NCBI GenBank assembly: GCA_030540635.1
Contig: JAUNVW010000001.1
Span: 81,973-145,972 of the forward strand
Length of the DNA: 64,000 nucleotides
Direction: 5' to 3'
DNA from: Tissierellia bacterium
Lineage (GTDB): Bacteria > Bacillota > Clostridia > Tissierellales > Peptoniphilaceae
The notes under the pieces: model-generated
The model's database searches: none
The model's input: the letters and a program-made list of their open reading frames with translations, nothing else
Told to the model about the DNA's origin: nothing
Made by a program: the position numbers and the translations under genes
Part shown: positions 45,056 to 54,258 of the stretch, piece by piece
How positions within the stretch are numbered: position 1 is the stretch's first letter
How the letters are laid out: every line of letters begins with the position of its first letter

Positions 45056-45322
45056 TTGCACTAGACGGGGAACTAGCGATGCCCTGTAACCTGCAATCGC
45101 TATAGCAGGGTTGAATTCCCGGTTAAGGATTCATGAATTTGAAGTCTGCCCTTATTAAGTGGTGTTGACAAATGGGTCTTGCGCAAAAAGAAGTCATGAA
45201 CCTGGTCAGGTCCGGGAGGAAGCAGCCATAAGTGGCCCCTCTTTTGTGCCGCAAGGTAGCCTGTTTCGAGCCAACTGGTAAGGTAACGTTCTGGTCCATG
45301 AACTCGATGCCGGGTGTGCATA
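45056..45322 (+). ncRNA. ffs: SRP RNA, large type with Alu domain
   Basis: About 267 bases. The S-domain core CCTGGTCAGGTCCGGGAGGAAGCAGCC (in part 45201-45227) is the universal Ffh-binding helix 8. The 5' end has the Alu-type CCCTGTAACC and CTATAGCAGGG pair, and the ends TGCAC and GTGCA close the molecule. The long form with an Alu domain is typical of Bacillus and Clostridia. It lies only a few bases after tRNA-Ser, so both are probably cut from one transcript. The 506-base gap between murE and the DsrE-like gene is fully explained by this and the tRNA. The exact ends are estimated. Confidence 0.93.
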
Positions 45323-45334
45323 CATATAAAATAA

Positions 45335-45362
45335 AGGAGCTGTCTTGCGACAGCTCTTTTTA
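45335..45362 (+). terminator. Terminator of the SRP RNA
   Basis: The stem GGAGCTGTC-TTGC-GACAGCTC with a TTTTTAT tail lies shortly after the SRP RNA 3' end. It may also slow read-out from the convergent DsrE-like gene. Confidence 0.88.
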
Positions 45363-45365
45363 TGC

Positions 45366-45704
45366 TTAAAATACGATGACTTCAAAGTTTTTTTCAATGA
45401 AAGGCTTCATTCCAGCGTGATCATTCATATCATCGAGTAGTTTCAAGCCTAGTTTTTCATTGATCTCGAATACGCCCATCATTTTTGAACAGGCTTTACA
45501 AGCCCCTTCTATAATCTTTTCATTTTTCGCTTTTTCATAGAGTGGATTTTTCTCTTCTTCGAACACTTGAGGTAATTGAACAGATGCCCCTTCAAAGATA
45601 ATTTTAACTTCATGACCTTCTTTTTTCAAATCCAAGGCATTCATTAATACATGCATGAAACACATTTTTTCTTTCTCCATCACATAAAATAATACTTTTT
45701 TCAT
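45366..45704 (-). CDS. DsrE-like small cytoplasmic protein
   Basis: 112 residues from ATG 45704 (GGGAG site; the preceding TTG is too close). A DsrE/DsrF-type alpha/beta fold is suggested by KKVLFYVMEKE, HVLMNALDLKKEGHEVKIIFEG and the CKACSKMMGV cysteine pair near 68-71. It may take part in sulfur transfer or be a redox sensor; the function is not known. It is the last gene of the gltX-cysS-thyX-degV series. Confidence 0.7.
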   Translation of the reverse strand: MKKVLFYVMEKEKMCFMHVLMNALDLKKEGHEVKIIFEGASVQLPQVFEEEKNPLYEKAKNEKIIEGACKACSKMMGVFEINEKLGLKLLDDMNDHAGMKPFIEKNFEVIVF

Positions 45705-45753
45705 CAAACTCTCCCCTTTTATTCGCTGTATATAGCCACGGAATCATGACTTT

Positions 45754-46602
45754 TTACTCAATGCCAAAGATACCTATCCCTACGAGTCCTGGACCTGTAT
45801 GGATACTAAGGGTCGGCGCGATTTCTGTTTCCAGATACAATTTCCCTTGATCAATGACATCGCTTAACTGCTCCTTAACAATATCACGATCGACAGGATT
45901 GTTACCGTGACAAACTGCAATTAAATAATCCTTAAATTGTGAAACCTGCTCTTCGGCCAATTTCACCAATCGCCGTAATGTTCTTTTATCCCCTAGATTT
46001 TTTTCTACAGTATAATAAATTCCATCGGTACCACAGGATATGATTGGCTTAACCTTTAATATTTCTCCAATCATTCCCTGAACTTTACCAATTCTACCGC
46101 CCTCAATGAGGTATTTCAGTGTTTTCACACTAAAAAACACCTTGGAATCCTTGATTTTATCACGAATAATACGGATAATTTCCTCAAAACCTCGTCCTTC
46201 TTTCACTAATTGTGCCGCATAAATGACGAGAAACCCCGTTCCAATGGAGATATTCTTTGAATCAATGACTTCCACGGGAATATCGACCATTTTCCTTGCT
46301 TGATCCGCCACAGAATTCAAAGAGGATAAATGTTCCGATATGGTAATAAAGATAATCGACTCATATCCTTCCTTTTGCAATTCTTCATATTTGTTTTTCA
46401 ATTCTCCTATTGATGGCGTTGAAGTTGTTAATCGCGTTTCTTCCATTTTTTGATACACTTCTTCCGGGCTTATATCGATACCATCGAGATAGGATTTACC
46501 ATTGATATTTACCCAAAGGGGCACTAAATGGATATCCAATTGTTCCGCCAGCTCTGTTGAAACATCACCGCCGGTATCTGTTAAAATCGCAATCTTTTCC
46601 AT
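45754..46602 (-). CDS. DegV family fatty-acid-binding protein
   Basis: 282 residues. DegV proteins bind fatty acids and, as FakB, present them to a fatty acid kinase. The N-terminal ILTDTGGDVSTEL, the TSTPSIGEL hinge, SKNISIGTGF, LIEGGRIGK and the final HTGPGLVGI are all typical. It follows thyX after 15 bases. Confidence 0.92.
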   Translation of the reverse strand: MEKIAILTDTGGDVSTELAEQLDIHLVPLWVNINGKSYLDGIDISPEEVYQKMEETRLTTSTPSIGELKNKYEELQKEGYESIIFITISEHLSSLNSVADQARKMVDIPVEVIDSKNISIGTGFLVIYAAQLVKEGRGFEEIIRIIRDKIKDSKVFFSVKTLKYLIEGGRIGKVQGMIGEILKVKPIISCGTDGIYYTVEKNLGDKRTLRRLVKLAEEQVSQFKDYLIAVCHGNNPVDRDIVKEQLSDVIDQGKLYLETEIAPTLSIHTGPGLVGIGIFGIE

Positions 46603-46617
46603 AATTGTTCTCCTTTT

Positions 46618-47370
46618 TTAAATCCCATTCTCCTCTAAGTTTTTAAAATAAGCCCTTACTTCCTTTATCTTATTGCAGGTCATCGGTCCTTCTGGACAAG
46701 GTCCTTGTAGGCATGGCGGTCCTTGTTTATGGAATAAGGTGGGATATATATTTTGTACTTGATTTAATACTTGAATCGCTAATTCTCGAATTTCCCATTG
46801 GGCGCGATTGCAACATCGATGCCTAAAAAAATTCATTAACGATCTTGCATTCATCGTAAATACAATTTTCGTTTCCGTTCCATTGGGAAATACATAACGT
46901 GCATCTTCAATGGATACTTTCTCAACTTGCTTCTCATCTTTTCCACTTTTTTCCATATATTCTTCCTCCAATATATGGACAATTTGATCATAAGCTGCCA
47001 TGGATTGTTCCATATGTTTTTGATAAATTTCGTAGGCTTTCTTATTCTTACGAATTGCTGGTGGTACAATGTATTGAAAATCATCGACTTTCACATATCG
47101 CTGGGATTGTTGAGAGTAAGATGCCAAACGATGGCGAACAAGTTGGTGGGTCAATGTCCGCGAAACTCCTTCGACGGCAAAGGTAAAGCTAACATGTTCC
47201 AGTGGAGATTCGTGACCCATTTCAACTAAACGATCCAAAAAGGCCTTTGTTTTCTCTGGACTAAGACCTTCTTCAATATCTGTTGCCCCAGATTTTGAAT
47301 AACAAAGTTTTGCACAAGCGGCGATTAATTTCTCGCCATCGGGAGTATATCGGATAAGCTCTACTTTCAT
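46618..47370 (-). CDS. thyX: FAD-dependent thymidylate synthase
   Basis: 250 residues from ATG 47370, which shares a base with the cysS stop (TAATG) and has a GGGAG site. It makes dTMP from dUMP using FAD, folate and NAD(P)H. The ThyX motif [13 protein letters not shown] lies near 79-91. No thyA is seen in the window. Confidence 0.96.
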   Translation of the reverse strand: MKVELIRYTPDGEKLIAACAKLCYSKSGATDIEEGLSPEKTKAFLDRLVEMGHESPLEHVSFTFAVEGVSRTLTHQLVRHRLASYSQQSQRYVKVDDFQYIVPPAIRKNKKAYEIYQKHMEQSMAAYDQIVHILEEEYMEKSGKDEKQVEKVSIEDARYVFPNGTETKIVFTMNARSLMNFFRHRCCNRAQWEIRELAIQVLNQVQNIYPTLFHKQGPPCLQGPCPEGPMTCNKIKEVRAYFKNLEENGI

Positions 47371-48770
47371 TATTTTTTCTCCCACAATACACCATCTCTT
47401 GTATCTTTTAACACAATCCCCTGTTCTAGTAGCTGATCTCGGATTCGATCGGCTGTTTCAAAGTCTTTATTTTTACGGGCCTTGCTTCGCTCTGCGATCA
47501 AACGTTCAATATCATCTTCTAAGGTATCATCTTTTTCTTTCCAAAGAATACCTAGGCACCAGGAAAAATCATTGATGGCTTTTTCTACATATTCAAGAAA
47601 TTCCTTTGATGAATTTTCATCAAGATGGATATTGGCGTATTTAATTAATTCATACATCGCCGTTAATCCATCGGCTGTATTTAAATCATCGTCCATGGCT
47701 TCTTCAAATTCATTGCGAATTTTATCGATAGCTACAATTTTATCCTTTTCTTCTTCCGTTAAAGAACCTGTCGCTTTTTCCAATAAACGTTCGACATTGA
47801 ATTTACCATTATACAATCGTTCCAAACCATTTTGACTTTGAATTAAAACTTCTTCGGAAAAATTAATGGGATTTCGATAATGGACTCCTAATAACCACAT
47901 CCGGACAATCTCCAAATCAAATTTTTTCTCAATATCATTAAGCAAGAAGAAATTACCTTTAGATTTACTCATTTTTTCATTGTCGACGGTAATCATTCCG
48001 TTGTGCATCCAGTATTTTGCCATTGGTTTATTGGTTAATGTCTCCGATTGAGCCACTTCATTTTCATGATGGGGAAAAGATAAATCTTCACCACCGGCAT
48101 GGATATCGATGGTATCGCCCAATAAAGTTTGACTCATTACTGAACATTCCAAATGCCAACCCGGTCGTCCAGGTCCCCAAGGACTGTCCCAAGCCGGTTC
48201 CGATTCATCTTTTCGTTTTTTCCATAAAGCAAAATCCATCGGGTTTTTCTTTTCATCGGAAACGGAGATCCGTGAGCCTGCAACAAGTTCCTCAATATTT
48301 TTCTTTGATAATGCCCCATAATTTTTAGCCTTTGAAACATCAAAATACACATTTCCGTCCACTTCATATGCTGCACCTTTTTTCTCCAATCTCTGTACGA
48401 AATCGATCATTTCTGGGATAAATTCCGTCGCCCTTGGATGTATCGTATCTTCTTCGTCAAAACCTAAAGAAATGGAATTTTTTATATAGGCATCAATATA
48501 TTTTTCTGTGATTTTATGGAAATCTACATTTTCAACTTTTGCTTTTTCAATGATTTTATCGTCAATATCTGTGAAATTAGAGATATATTTCACATCATAA
48601 CCTTTATACATTAAATACCGGCGAAGTGTGTCAAATACCACCATTGGTCTTGCATTGCCCACATGAATATAATTGTAAACCGTAGGCCCGCAAACATAGA
48701 TCCCCACTTTATCTTTTTTCAGTGGTTCAAACTTCTCTTTTTGTCGTGTGAGTGTATTATATACTTTCAC
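47370..48770 (-). CDS. cysS: Cysteinyl-tRNA synthetase
   Basis: 466 residues. The class I signatures HVGNARP (HIGH-like) near 38 and KMSKSKGN near 269 are present, along with the zinc ligands Cys28 (CGPTVYNY), Cys209-type (ECSVMS) and HHENE. It overlaps thyX by one base and follows gltX by 14 bases, the usual gltX-cysS pair. Confidence 0.97.
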   Translation of the reverse strand: MKVYNTLTRQKEKFEPLKKDKVGIYVCGPTVYNYIHVGNARPMVVFDTLRRYLMYKGYDVKYISNFTDIDDKIIEKAKVENVDFHKITEKYIDAYIKNSISLGFDEEDTIHPRATEFIPEMIDFVQRLEKKGAAYEVDGNVYFDVSKAKNYGALSKKNIEELVAGSRISVSDEKKNPMDFALWKKRKDESEPAWDSPWGPGRPGWHLECSVMSQTLLGDTIDIHAGGEDLSFPHHENEVAQSETLTNKPMAKYWMHNGMITVDNEKMSKSKGNFFLLNDIEKKFDLEIVRMWLLGVHYRNPINFSEEVLIQSQNGLERLYNGKFNVERLLEKATGSLTEEEKDKIVAIDKIRNEFEEAMDDDLNTADGLTAMYELIKYANIHLDENSSKEFLEYVEKAINDFSWCLGILWKEKDDTLEDDIERLIAERSKARKNKDFETADRIRDQLLEQGIVLKDTRDGVLWEKK

Positions 48771-48784
48771 AAGGCCCTCCTTTT

Positions 48785-50242
48785 TTAATCCAGTTTTTTT
48801 AATCGTTCGAGTAATTTATCTTTTCCTAAGATTTCAATAATATTAGCCAATTCTGGTCCATGGAGATTTCCTGAAATCATGGCCCGTACTGGCATAAATA
48901 AATTCTTGCCTTTAATCCCCGTTTTCTTTTGAATTTTCTTCATCACACCCTTTGAGAATTCTTCATCGACTTCATCGATTCCATTTAATTCTTCCACAAA
49001 GGCATCCCGTAGAACTTTCGCATTATCATCCATTAACTTTTTCCCATCTTCTTCCATTTCCATATCTTCAAAGAGGAAACGAGATTGTGGGACGATGTCG
49101 GAAAGTTTTGATAGGGAGTCTTGGAATGTTTTTGCAATAAATTGCAATTTATCCTCAGAAATATCCCCATCGATAAAACCTGCATTTACTAAATACGGTT
49201 TTACTTTCTCTGAAAATTCTTTTATTCCTAATTTTTTAATATAATGGCTATTGACCCAGTCAAGTTTGTCGACATCAAATACGGCTCCACTTTTTTGCAC
49301 GCGATCGAAGGTAAATTGTTCGATTAATTCCTCCATGGAAAGAATTTCATCATTTGTTTTTGGTGACCAACCAACAAGGGCTAGATAATTAATCAAAGCC
49401 TCGGGTAAATATCCTTTTTCTCTGAAATCTTCAACGGAAACATCATCATTACGTTTTGATAATTTCTTCCCGGATTTATTTAAAACCGTTGGTAAATGGA
49501 TATATTTTGGAATATCCCATCCAAATGCCTGATAAATTAAGATATGCTTAGGCGTTGATGAGATCCATTCATCCCCACGAACCACATGGGTAATGTTCAT
49601 TAAATGGTCATCGACTACTACGGCAAAATGATAGGTGGGAAATCCATCGGATTTAATCAAGACTTGATCATCCATATCGTCGGTATTAATCGTTATTTTC
49701 CCTTTAATTACATCTTCAAAAACCACATCTTTGTTCGCCGGAAGTTTTAAGCGAATAACATGTTCTTCACCCTCGGCCACTCTTTTTCGAGCGTCTTCTA
49801 AAGAAATTCCTCGACATAAACCGTCGTATTTTGGCATTTTCCCATCGGCTCTTTGTTGATCTTTAACGGCATCGATACGCTCCTTCGAACAAAAACAATA
49901 ATAGGCATCCCCGGATTTTAAAAGCTGATCAATATATTCATCATAGATACCTTCTTTAACGCGTTCGGATTGAATATATGGTGCACAATTTCCAATTTCT
50001 GATACTTCGTCTTCCGTTAAAGTTACGCCTTCATTATTTTCAACGCCGGCCCAATGTAATTCGTGAATTAAATTTTCGATGGCCCCTTCCACAAAACGAC
50101 TGCGATCCGTATCTTCAATTCGCAGTAAAAAACTCCCTTTTTGTTGCATGGCATATAAATAATTATAAAGCGCCGTTCTCAATCCACCAATATGCAAATA
50201 ACCGGTTGGACTTGGCGCAAATCGTAGTCTTACTTCCTTCAT
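48785..50242 (-). CDS. gltX: Glutamyl-tRNA synthetase
   Basis: 485 residues. Class I motifs APSPTGYLHIGG near 9 and KLSKRNDD near 255 are present, with a helical anticodon-binding domain at the C-terminus. Bacteria of this group often use it also to charge tRNA-Gln before amidation. An extended -10 (TGATATAAT) lies at about 50278-50286 upstream. Confidence 0.97.
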   Translation of the reverse strand: MKEVRLRFAPSPTGYLHIGGLRTALYNYLYAMQQKGSFLLRIEDTDRSRFVEGAIENLIHELHWAGVENNEGVTLTEDEVSEIGNCAPYIQSERVKEGIYDEYIDQLLKSGDAYYCFCSKERIDAVKDQQRADGKMPKYDGLCRGISLEDARKRVAEGEEHVIRLKLPANKDVVFEDVIKGKITINTDDMDDQVLIKSDGFPTYHFAVVVDDHLMNITHVVRGDEWISSTPKHILIYQAFGWDIPKYIHLPTVLNKSGKKLSKRNDDVSVEDFREKGYLPEALINYLALVGWSPKTNDEILSMEELIEQFTFDRVQKSGAVFDVDKLDWVNSHYIKKLGIKEFSEKVKPYLVNAGFIDGDISEDKLQFIAKTFQDSLSKLSDIVPQSRFLFEDMEMEEDGKKLMDDNAKVLRDAFVEELNGIDEVDEEFSKGVMKKIQKKTGIKGKNLFMPVRAMISGNLHGPELANIIEILGKDKLLERLKKLD

Positions 50243-50379
50243 TTTTCCTCCTTAATTTGATTCTATTCGTTGAATTAATTATATCAGAAAATAGAGATTA
50301 TTTCATTCACATATTTTCTACAAAGTTATTTTATAAACTAGGTGTAAACATAAAAACTTATACAGAAAGGACGTATCTT

Positions 50380-51102
50380 ATGGCAATTTTTGGTTTATTT
50401 CTCATATTATTTGGCGCTCTTGCCATTGTAAATGAATTCATTTCGATTAATTTCTGGCATTATTTCTCCCTTTATTGGCCATTACTCTTTGTTATTGCTG
50501 CTATACATCGAATTATCCTAAGACGTAAAAATGATTTTCTATCTTGGGGTAGCCTCGTTTTATTTTCATTGATTCAAATACAAAGGCTCCAATTATTCCA
50601 TGGGAATATTTGGAAAGTATTTCTCGGTATTTTTATCATTTATTTGGGTTATCAATTAATCTTCCCCCAAAAACGAAGATCAATTTATACCTTTACGACG
50701 GATTCGAGGAAAGATGATTCTCTTACTTCTGATGAGCAAACAAATCAGTATCGATCCAATTCGAATAACAATGATCGTGAAGAAGTTTTAGACACCGATA
50801 TGCTCGATGAGTCGATTACCTTTAATCACAAAGATTATAAAATACAATCCCAAACTTTTTCTGGTGGCAATATTGATCTCATTTTCAGTCAATGTCGTTT
50901 AAATTTTCTAGATACTGTACCAATGAATTATATTACCAATCTAGAATGCCGATTGAAAGCCTCCCAATTGATTATCCAAGTCCCCGATGATTGGGAAGTC
51001 AATTTTGATGACGGAAGACTGGGTAAATCTTCCTTTGACCATCCAAATTATATATTAAATATTAAAGAAAAATCCATGGGCTCAAATATTGTCATTGTGT
51101 AA
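50380..51102 (+). CDS. LiaF-like transmembrane protein
   Basis: 240 residues from ATG 50380 behind AAAGGA. Four hydrophobic segments fill the first 95 residues (LiaI/LiaF-type module), a polar linker follows (about 100-140), then a beta-rich C-terminal domain (FSGGNIDLIF, LIIQVPDDWEVNF) of the LiaF/cell-wall-active-antibiotic response type. LiaF normally inhibits LiaRS; no LiaRS-like pair is adjacent. The open frame upstream of the ATG is antisense to gltX and is not counted. Confidence 0.8.
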   Translation: MAIFGLFLILFGALAIVNEFISINFWHYFSLYWPLLFVIAAIHRIILRRKNDFLSWGSLVLFSLIQIQRLQLFHGNIWKVFLGIFIIYLGYQLIFPQKRRSIYTFTTDSRKDDSLTSDEQTNQYRSNSNNNDREEVLDTDMLDESITFNHKDYKIQSQTFSGGNIDLIFSQCRLNFLDTVPMNYITNLECRLKASQLIIQVPDDWEVNFDDGRLGKSSFDHPNYILNIKEKSMGSNIVIV

Positions 51103-51103
51103 G

Positions 51104-51142
51104 AAAAGGGAGAAACGATTGATTCGATTTCTCCCTTTTTTT
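51104..51142. terminator. Bidirectional terminator, LiaF-like gene / proS
   Basis: The stem AAAAGGGAGAAA / TTTCTCCCTTTT has a loop of about 14 bases and T-runs on both strands, between convergent genes. Confidence 0.8.
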
Positions 51143-52851
51143 TATCGGTAATTTTTCGTTGCCTCTAACACACGTTCGATGGCATCATGCACATTTATTT
51201 CTTCATTTTCCATTTCTTTCCTTGTCGAGTACTCGACGACTTCGTCTTTTGCCCCGCGACCGACGGTAATGCGAAGGGGAATTCCGATTAAATCTCGATC
51301 ATTAAATTTTACACCGGGACGTTCTTTACGATCATCCAATAATACTTCCACTTTTTTTTCTTGTAATTCTTCATAGATCTTTTCCCCAAGGGCCATTTGC
51401 CCTTCATCTTTCGTGGAGATCACGGTAATAATCACATGATAAGGGGCGACAATCATCGGCCAGATAATACCATTATCATCATGATTTTGTTCGATGATGG
51501 CCGTAACAGAACGGGTAATCCCAATTCCATAGGACCCCATCCAAAACTCTTTTTCTTTACCTTGTTGATCTAAAAATCCTGCTCCTAAAGATGTGGAGTA
51601 TTTTTTACCCAATTGAAAGATATTTCCAACTTCGATTCCTCGAGCTGTTTTGAACGCTTCCCCCGTTACTGGGCAAATATCCCCTTCTTGTACCAATAAT
51701 AAATCTTCTGCAATTTCTCCGTCAAAATCACGTTTATAATTAACATTTATTAAATGGTATTCTTCTTCATTGGCACCAACAACGATATTTTTCATCTTTG
51801 TTACCGACTCATCAATGATCACGCGAATATTTTCATTTTCCAATCCCACTGGTCCTGTATAGCCTTCAAAGGATCCAATTGCACGAATTTCATGGGCTTC
51901 CATCATGCGAATCTCATGTTCTGGAACCGATAAATAGGCGACAAGTTTTGCCATATTAAGTTCTCGATCTCCAGGGATAAATACAAGGACCTCTTGATCT
52001 TTTACCATTAAATCGACGGCTTTTACACAATGCATTTCATCATAATCCAAGAAGGATGATACTTCGGCGATGGTTTTACAATTTGGTGTATGGACTTTCT
52101 CAACCTCTCGTTCTTCTACCCCTTCTTCATGGATTTCTAAATGCACTTGTGCTTTTTCATCTGTCGCCGCATAATCATCGCTATAATAAATCGCACCTTC
52201 ACCGGTACTTGCCAATGCAACGAATTCATGGGAAGCATTGCCACCCATGGCACCAGAATCTCCTTCAACGATTTTATAATCCAATCCTAAACGATCAAAA
52301 ACTTGTTCATAACATTTCCACATATTTTCGTAGGAAGCTTCCATGGCCTCTTGATCCATATCAAAGGTGTAGGCATCCTTCATCAGAAATTCCCTCGCTC
52401 GATTAATCCCAAAACGAGGTCGTTTTTCATCTCGATATTTCGTTTGAATTTGATAAATATTTAAGGGTAATTGTTTATAGGATGTAATCTCGTTGGTAAT
52501 TAATTGGGTGAAATACTCTTCTGCTGTCGGGCCTAAGCAAAACTCACGATCATTGCGATCTCTCAATTTAAACATTTCCGGTCCAAAAGTATCCCAGCGT
52601 CCAGACTCTACCCAGATTTCTTTCGGTTGTAATGCACTCATAAGGATTTCTTGTCCACCAAAACGATCCATCTCTTCCCGCACAATATCCTCAATTTTAC
52701 GTACCACTCGATAACACAAGGGTAAATAGGAGTAAATTCCCGAGGCGGAACGTCGAATCATTCCTGCGCGAAGCATTAACCTATGGGACGGAATTTCCGC
52801 ATCCTTTGGTTCCTCTTTTAATGTTGGCATATACATTTTTTCCATTCGCAT
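51142..52851 (-). CDS. proS: Prolyl-tRNA synthetase (bacterial long type)
   Basis: 569 residues. Class II synthetase with the large insertion (editing) domain between motifs 2 and 3, as in bacterial ProS. Motif 2 (RDEKRPRFGINRAREFLMKD) and motif 3 (GIGITRSVTAI) are present, and the C-terminal anticodon domain is complete. The start codon lies 7 bases after AGGAGG. It is controlled by an upstream T-box. Confidence 0.96.
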   Translation of the reverse strand: MRMEKMYMPTLKEEPKDAEIPSHRLMLRAGMIRRSASGIYSYLPLCYRVVRKIEDIVREEMDRFGGQEILMSALQPKEIWVESGRWDTFGPEMFKLRDRNDREFCLGPTAEEYFTQLITNEITSYKQLPLNIYQIQTKYRDEKRPRFGINRAREFLMKDAYTFDMDQEAMEASYENMWKCYEQVFDRLGLDYKIVEGDSGAMGGNASHEFVALASTGEGAIYYSDDYAATDEKAQVHLEIHEEGVEEREVEKVHTPNCKTIAEVSSFLDYDEMHCVKAVDLMVKDQEVLVFIPGDRELNMAKLVAYLSVPEHEIRMMEAHEIRAIGSFEGYTGPVGLENENIRVIIDESVTKMKNIVVGANEEEYHLINVNYKRDFDGEIAEDLLLVQEGDICPVTGEAFKTARGIEVGNIFQLGKKYSTSLGAGFLDQQGKEKEFWMGSYGIGITRSVTAIIEQNHDDNGIIWPMIVAPYHVIITVISTKDEGQMALGEKIYEELQEKKVEVLLDDRKERPGVKFNDRDLIGIPLRITVGRGAKDEVVEYSTRKEMENEEINVHDAIERVLEATKNYR

Positions 52852-52870
52852 AATAAAACCTCCTTACAAT

Positions 52871-52899
52871 AAAAAAACTTCCGTCTTTGAAGACGAAAG
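52871..52899 (-). terminator. T-box terminator before proS
   Basis: The stem CTTTCGTCT / AGACGGAAG (one mismatch) with a 4-base loop is followed by seven T on the minus strand. It is the alternative to the antiterminator formed with the T-box sequence. Confidence 0.85.
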
Positions 52900-53078
52900 C
52901 ATCGCGGTACCACTTCATTTAATCATATGATTCACTCAATTGACTTAAGGCGTCATAACCTTCGGCTTTATCACCGAATTCTCCAAGTTAGGTTCATAAA
53001 GATTCATAAAAAGCTTACACCACCGCTTTCTCTCTGAATATGAAAGACTTTATTACTGTTCTCTTCGCAGAATATACA
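52871..53078 (-). ncRNA. T-box leader (tRNA-Pro-sensing) of proS
   Basis: On the minus strand the leader shows AGTAATAAAGTC and CAGAGAG stem-I elements, GGTGGTG(T)AAGC, a likely specifier CCT (Pro) at 52990-52992 within GAACCTAA, and the T-box AGTGGTACCGCG just before the terminator. Uncharged tRNA-Pro would stabilise antitermination and switch proS on. The 297-base gap between proS and the permease gene consists mainly of this leader. Confidence 0.92.
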
Positions 53079-53084
53079 ATTTGT

Positions 53085-53113
53085 ATTATACCAGATATTT
53101 TGTCATGGATCAA
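53085..53113 (-). promoter_or_regulatory. Promoter of the proS T-box transcript
   Basis: TTGATC and TATAAT with a 17-base spacer on the minus strand, placing the start of transcription near 53078. Confidence 0.75.
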
Positions 53114-53148
53114 CAAGGAACGGGATTCCCGTAGAAATCCCGTTTATA

Positions 53149-54258
53149 TTAATATTCCATTAAACCATTTTCCAACATCATCTGACGATAGTACTCCTCG
53201 CCTTTCTCCGTTAATTGGAAAATTTTATCTTTTGTAATATAGTTCTCTTTAAGAAGATATTGAATTGTTTTTTCATAGGCAAAATCTTTCATTCTCAAAT
53301 GCCTTTGCATATTATCATCGCCCACTTCTTCTTCAGCATCTTCTTGATTTTGATGGGATTTTATATGGGTAATGATTAATAAACGATTCATGTATCTTCG
53401 TTGCTCCCGTTTATTCACGATGTCCCGTATAAATCCTTCCGGTTCAAATAGTTTTGCGATTAAAAACGTTAAAAGACCAACAAAGGCCACAACTCCGGCA
53501 ATATTTACATTAAAGTGAATGGCGATAAAATAACCGACGGTCGTATTAAATACAGCGATAGCAGCCGATAATAATAATGTCTGAAATAAGTTTTTTGTCA
53601 ACTTAATCGCCGTTGCTGCTGGGGCTACTAGGAAAGATATGACTAAAATACTCCCCACAGCATCAAAGGCCATGACGGCATTTAAACTAATTAATGTCAT
53701 CAAGGAATAATGAATCAAGGGAACGGAAAAACCACTCATGATCGCAAAGGCTTTATCAAAGGTACTTAATTTCAATTCTTTATAAAAAAGTACAATATAA
53801 AGGATATTTAAAGTCAATATAATAATCCCTTGCTTCAAAGCCATCGGCATTTCTATGAGTCCTAGAAAAACTGTCCGATGCAGTGGTGCTAAAATAACTT
53901 CCCCCATAATAACCGAATCCACACATAAATGGACATTACGAAGATATTTACTCAACAAAATAACACCGATTGAAAAAAACAACGGAAAAACAATTCCCAA
54001 TGCCGCATCCTCATGGACACGTTTTGTTTTCATTAGTATTTCAACAGATACCACCGTTAATAGTCCAAAGATTAAAGCTCCGACGAATAACAAAGGAGAA
54101 TCTAGACTTTTTGATATGAGATATCCCAAGACAATCCCCAACAAAATAGAATGGGATATGGCATCGGCCGTCATCGAAAGATCCCTTAAGACAAGAAATA
54201 CGCCAATAATAGAAGTCGAGAGTGCCGTTAAAAGCAAGATTAAATAAACTTCTGTCAT
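53149..54258 (-). CDS. Metal ABC transporter permease fused to a C-terminal winged-helix domain
   Basis: 369 residues. Eight membrane segments of the ABC-3 type (MntC/TroD/ZnuB) fill residues 1-275, followed by about 95 soluble residues (from VNKREQRRYMNR) shaped like a winged helix, with DKIFQLTEKGEEYYRQM as the wing. The fusion resembles extended TroC/MntC permeases of Firmicutes and spirochetes. It starts by ATGA overlap with the preceding permease gene; in-frame sequence upstream to 54393 belongs to that gene in another frame. The metal may be Mn, Zn or Fe. Confidence 0.88.
   Translation of the reverse strand: MTEVYLILLLTALSTSIIGVFLVLRDLSMTADAISHSILLGIVLGYLISKSLDSPLLFVGALIFGLLTVVSVEILMKTKRVHEDAALGIVFPLFFSIGVILLSKYLRNVHLCVDSVIMGEVILAPLHRTVFLGLIEMPMALKQGIIILTLNILYIVLFYKELKLSTFDKAFAIMSGFSVPLIHYSLMTLISLNAVMAFDAVGSILVISFLVAPAATAIKLTKNLFQTLLLSAAIAVFNTTVGYFIAIHFNVNIAGVVAFVGLLTFLIAKLFEPEGFIRDIVNKREQRRYMNRLLIITHIKSHQNQEDAEEEVGDDNMQRHLRMKDFAYEKTIQYLLKENYITKDKIFQLTEKGEEYYRQMMLENGLMEY

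Noticed and set aside
45100-45397. Minus-strand reading frames of 60-75 codons
   Set aside because: They lie antisense to the SRP RNA and its terminator, have no ribosome site and no recognisable product.
49978-50379. N-terminal extension of the LiaF-like gene
   Set aside because: It is antisense to gltX; the ATG at 50380 has a ribosome site and begins the hydrophobic module typical of the family.
53119-53144. Hairpin AACGGGATT/AATCCCGTT after the second permease as terminator
   Set aside because: No T-run follows on the minus strand, and the proS promoter starts immediately; it is at best a weak terminator.
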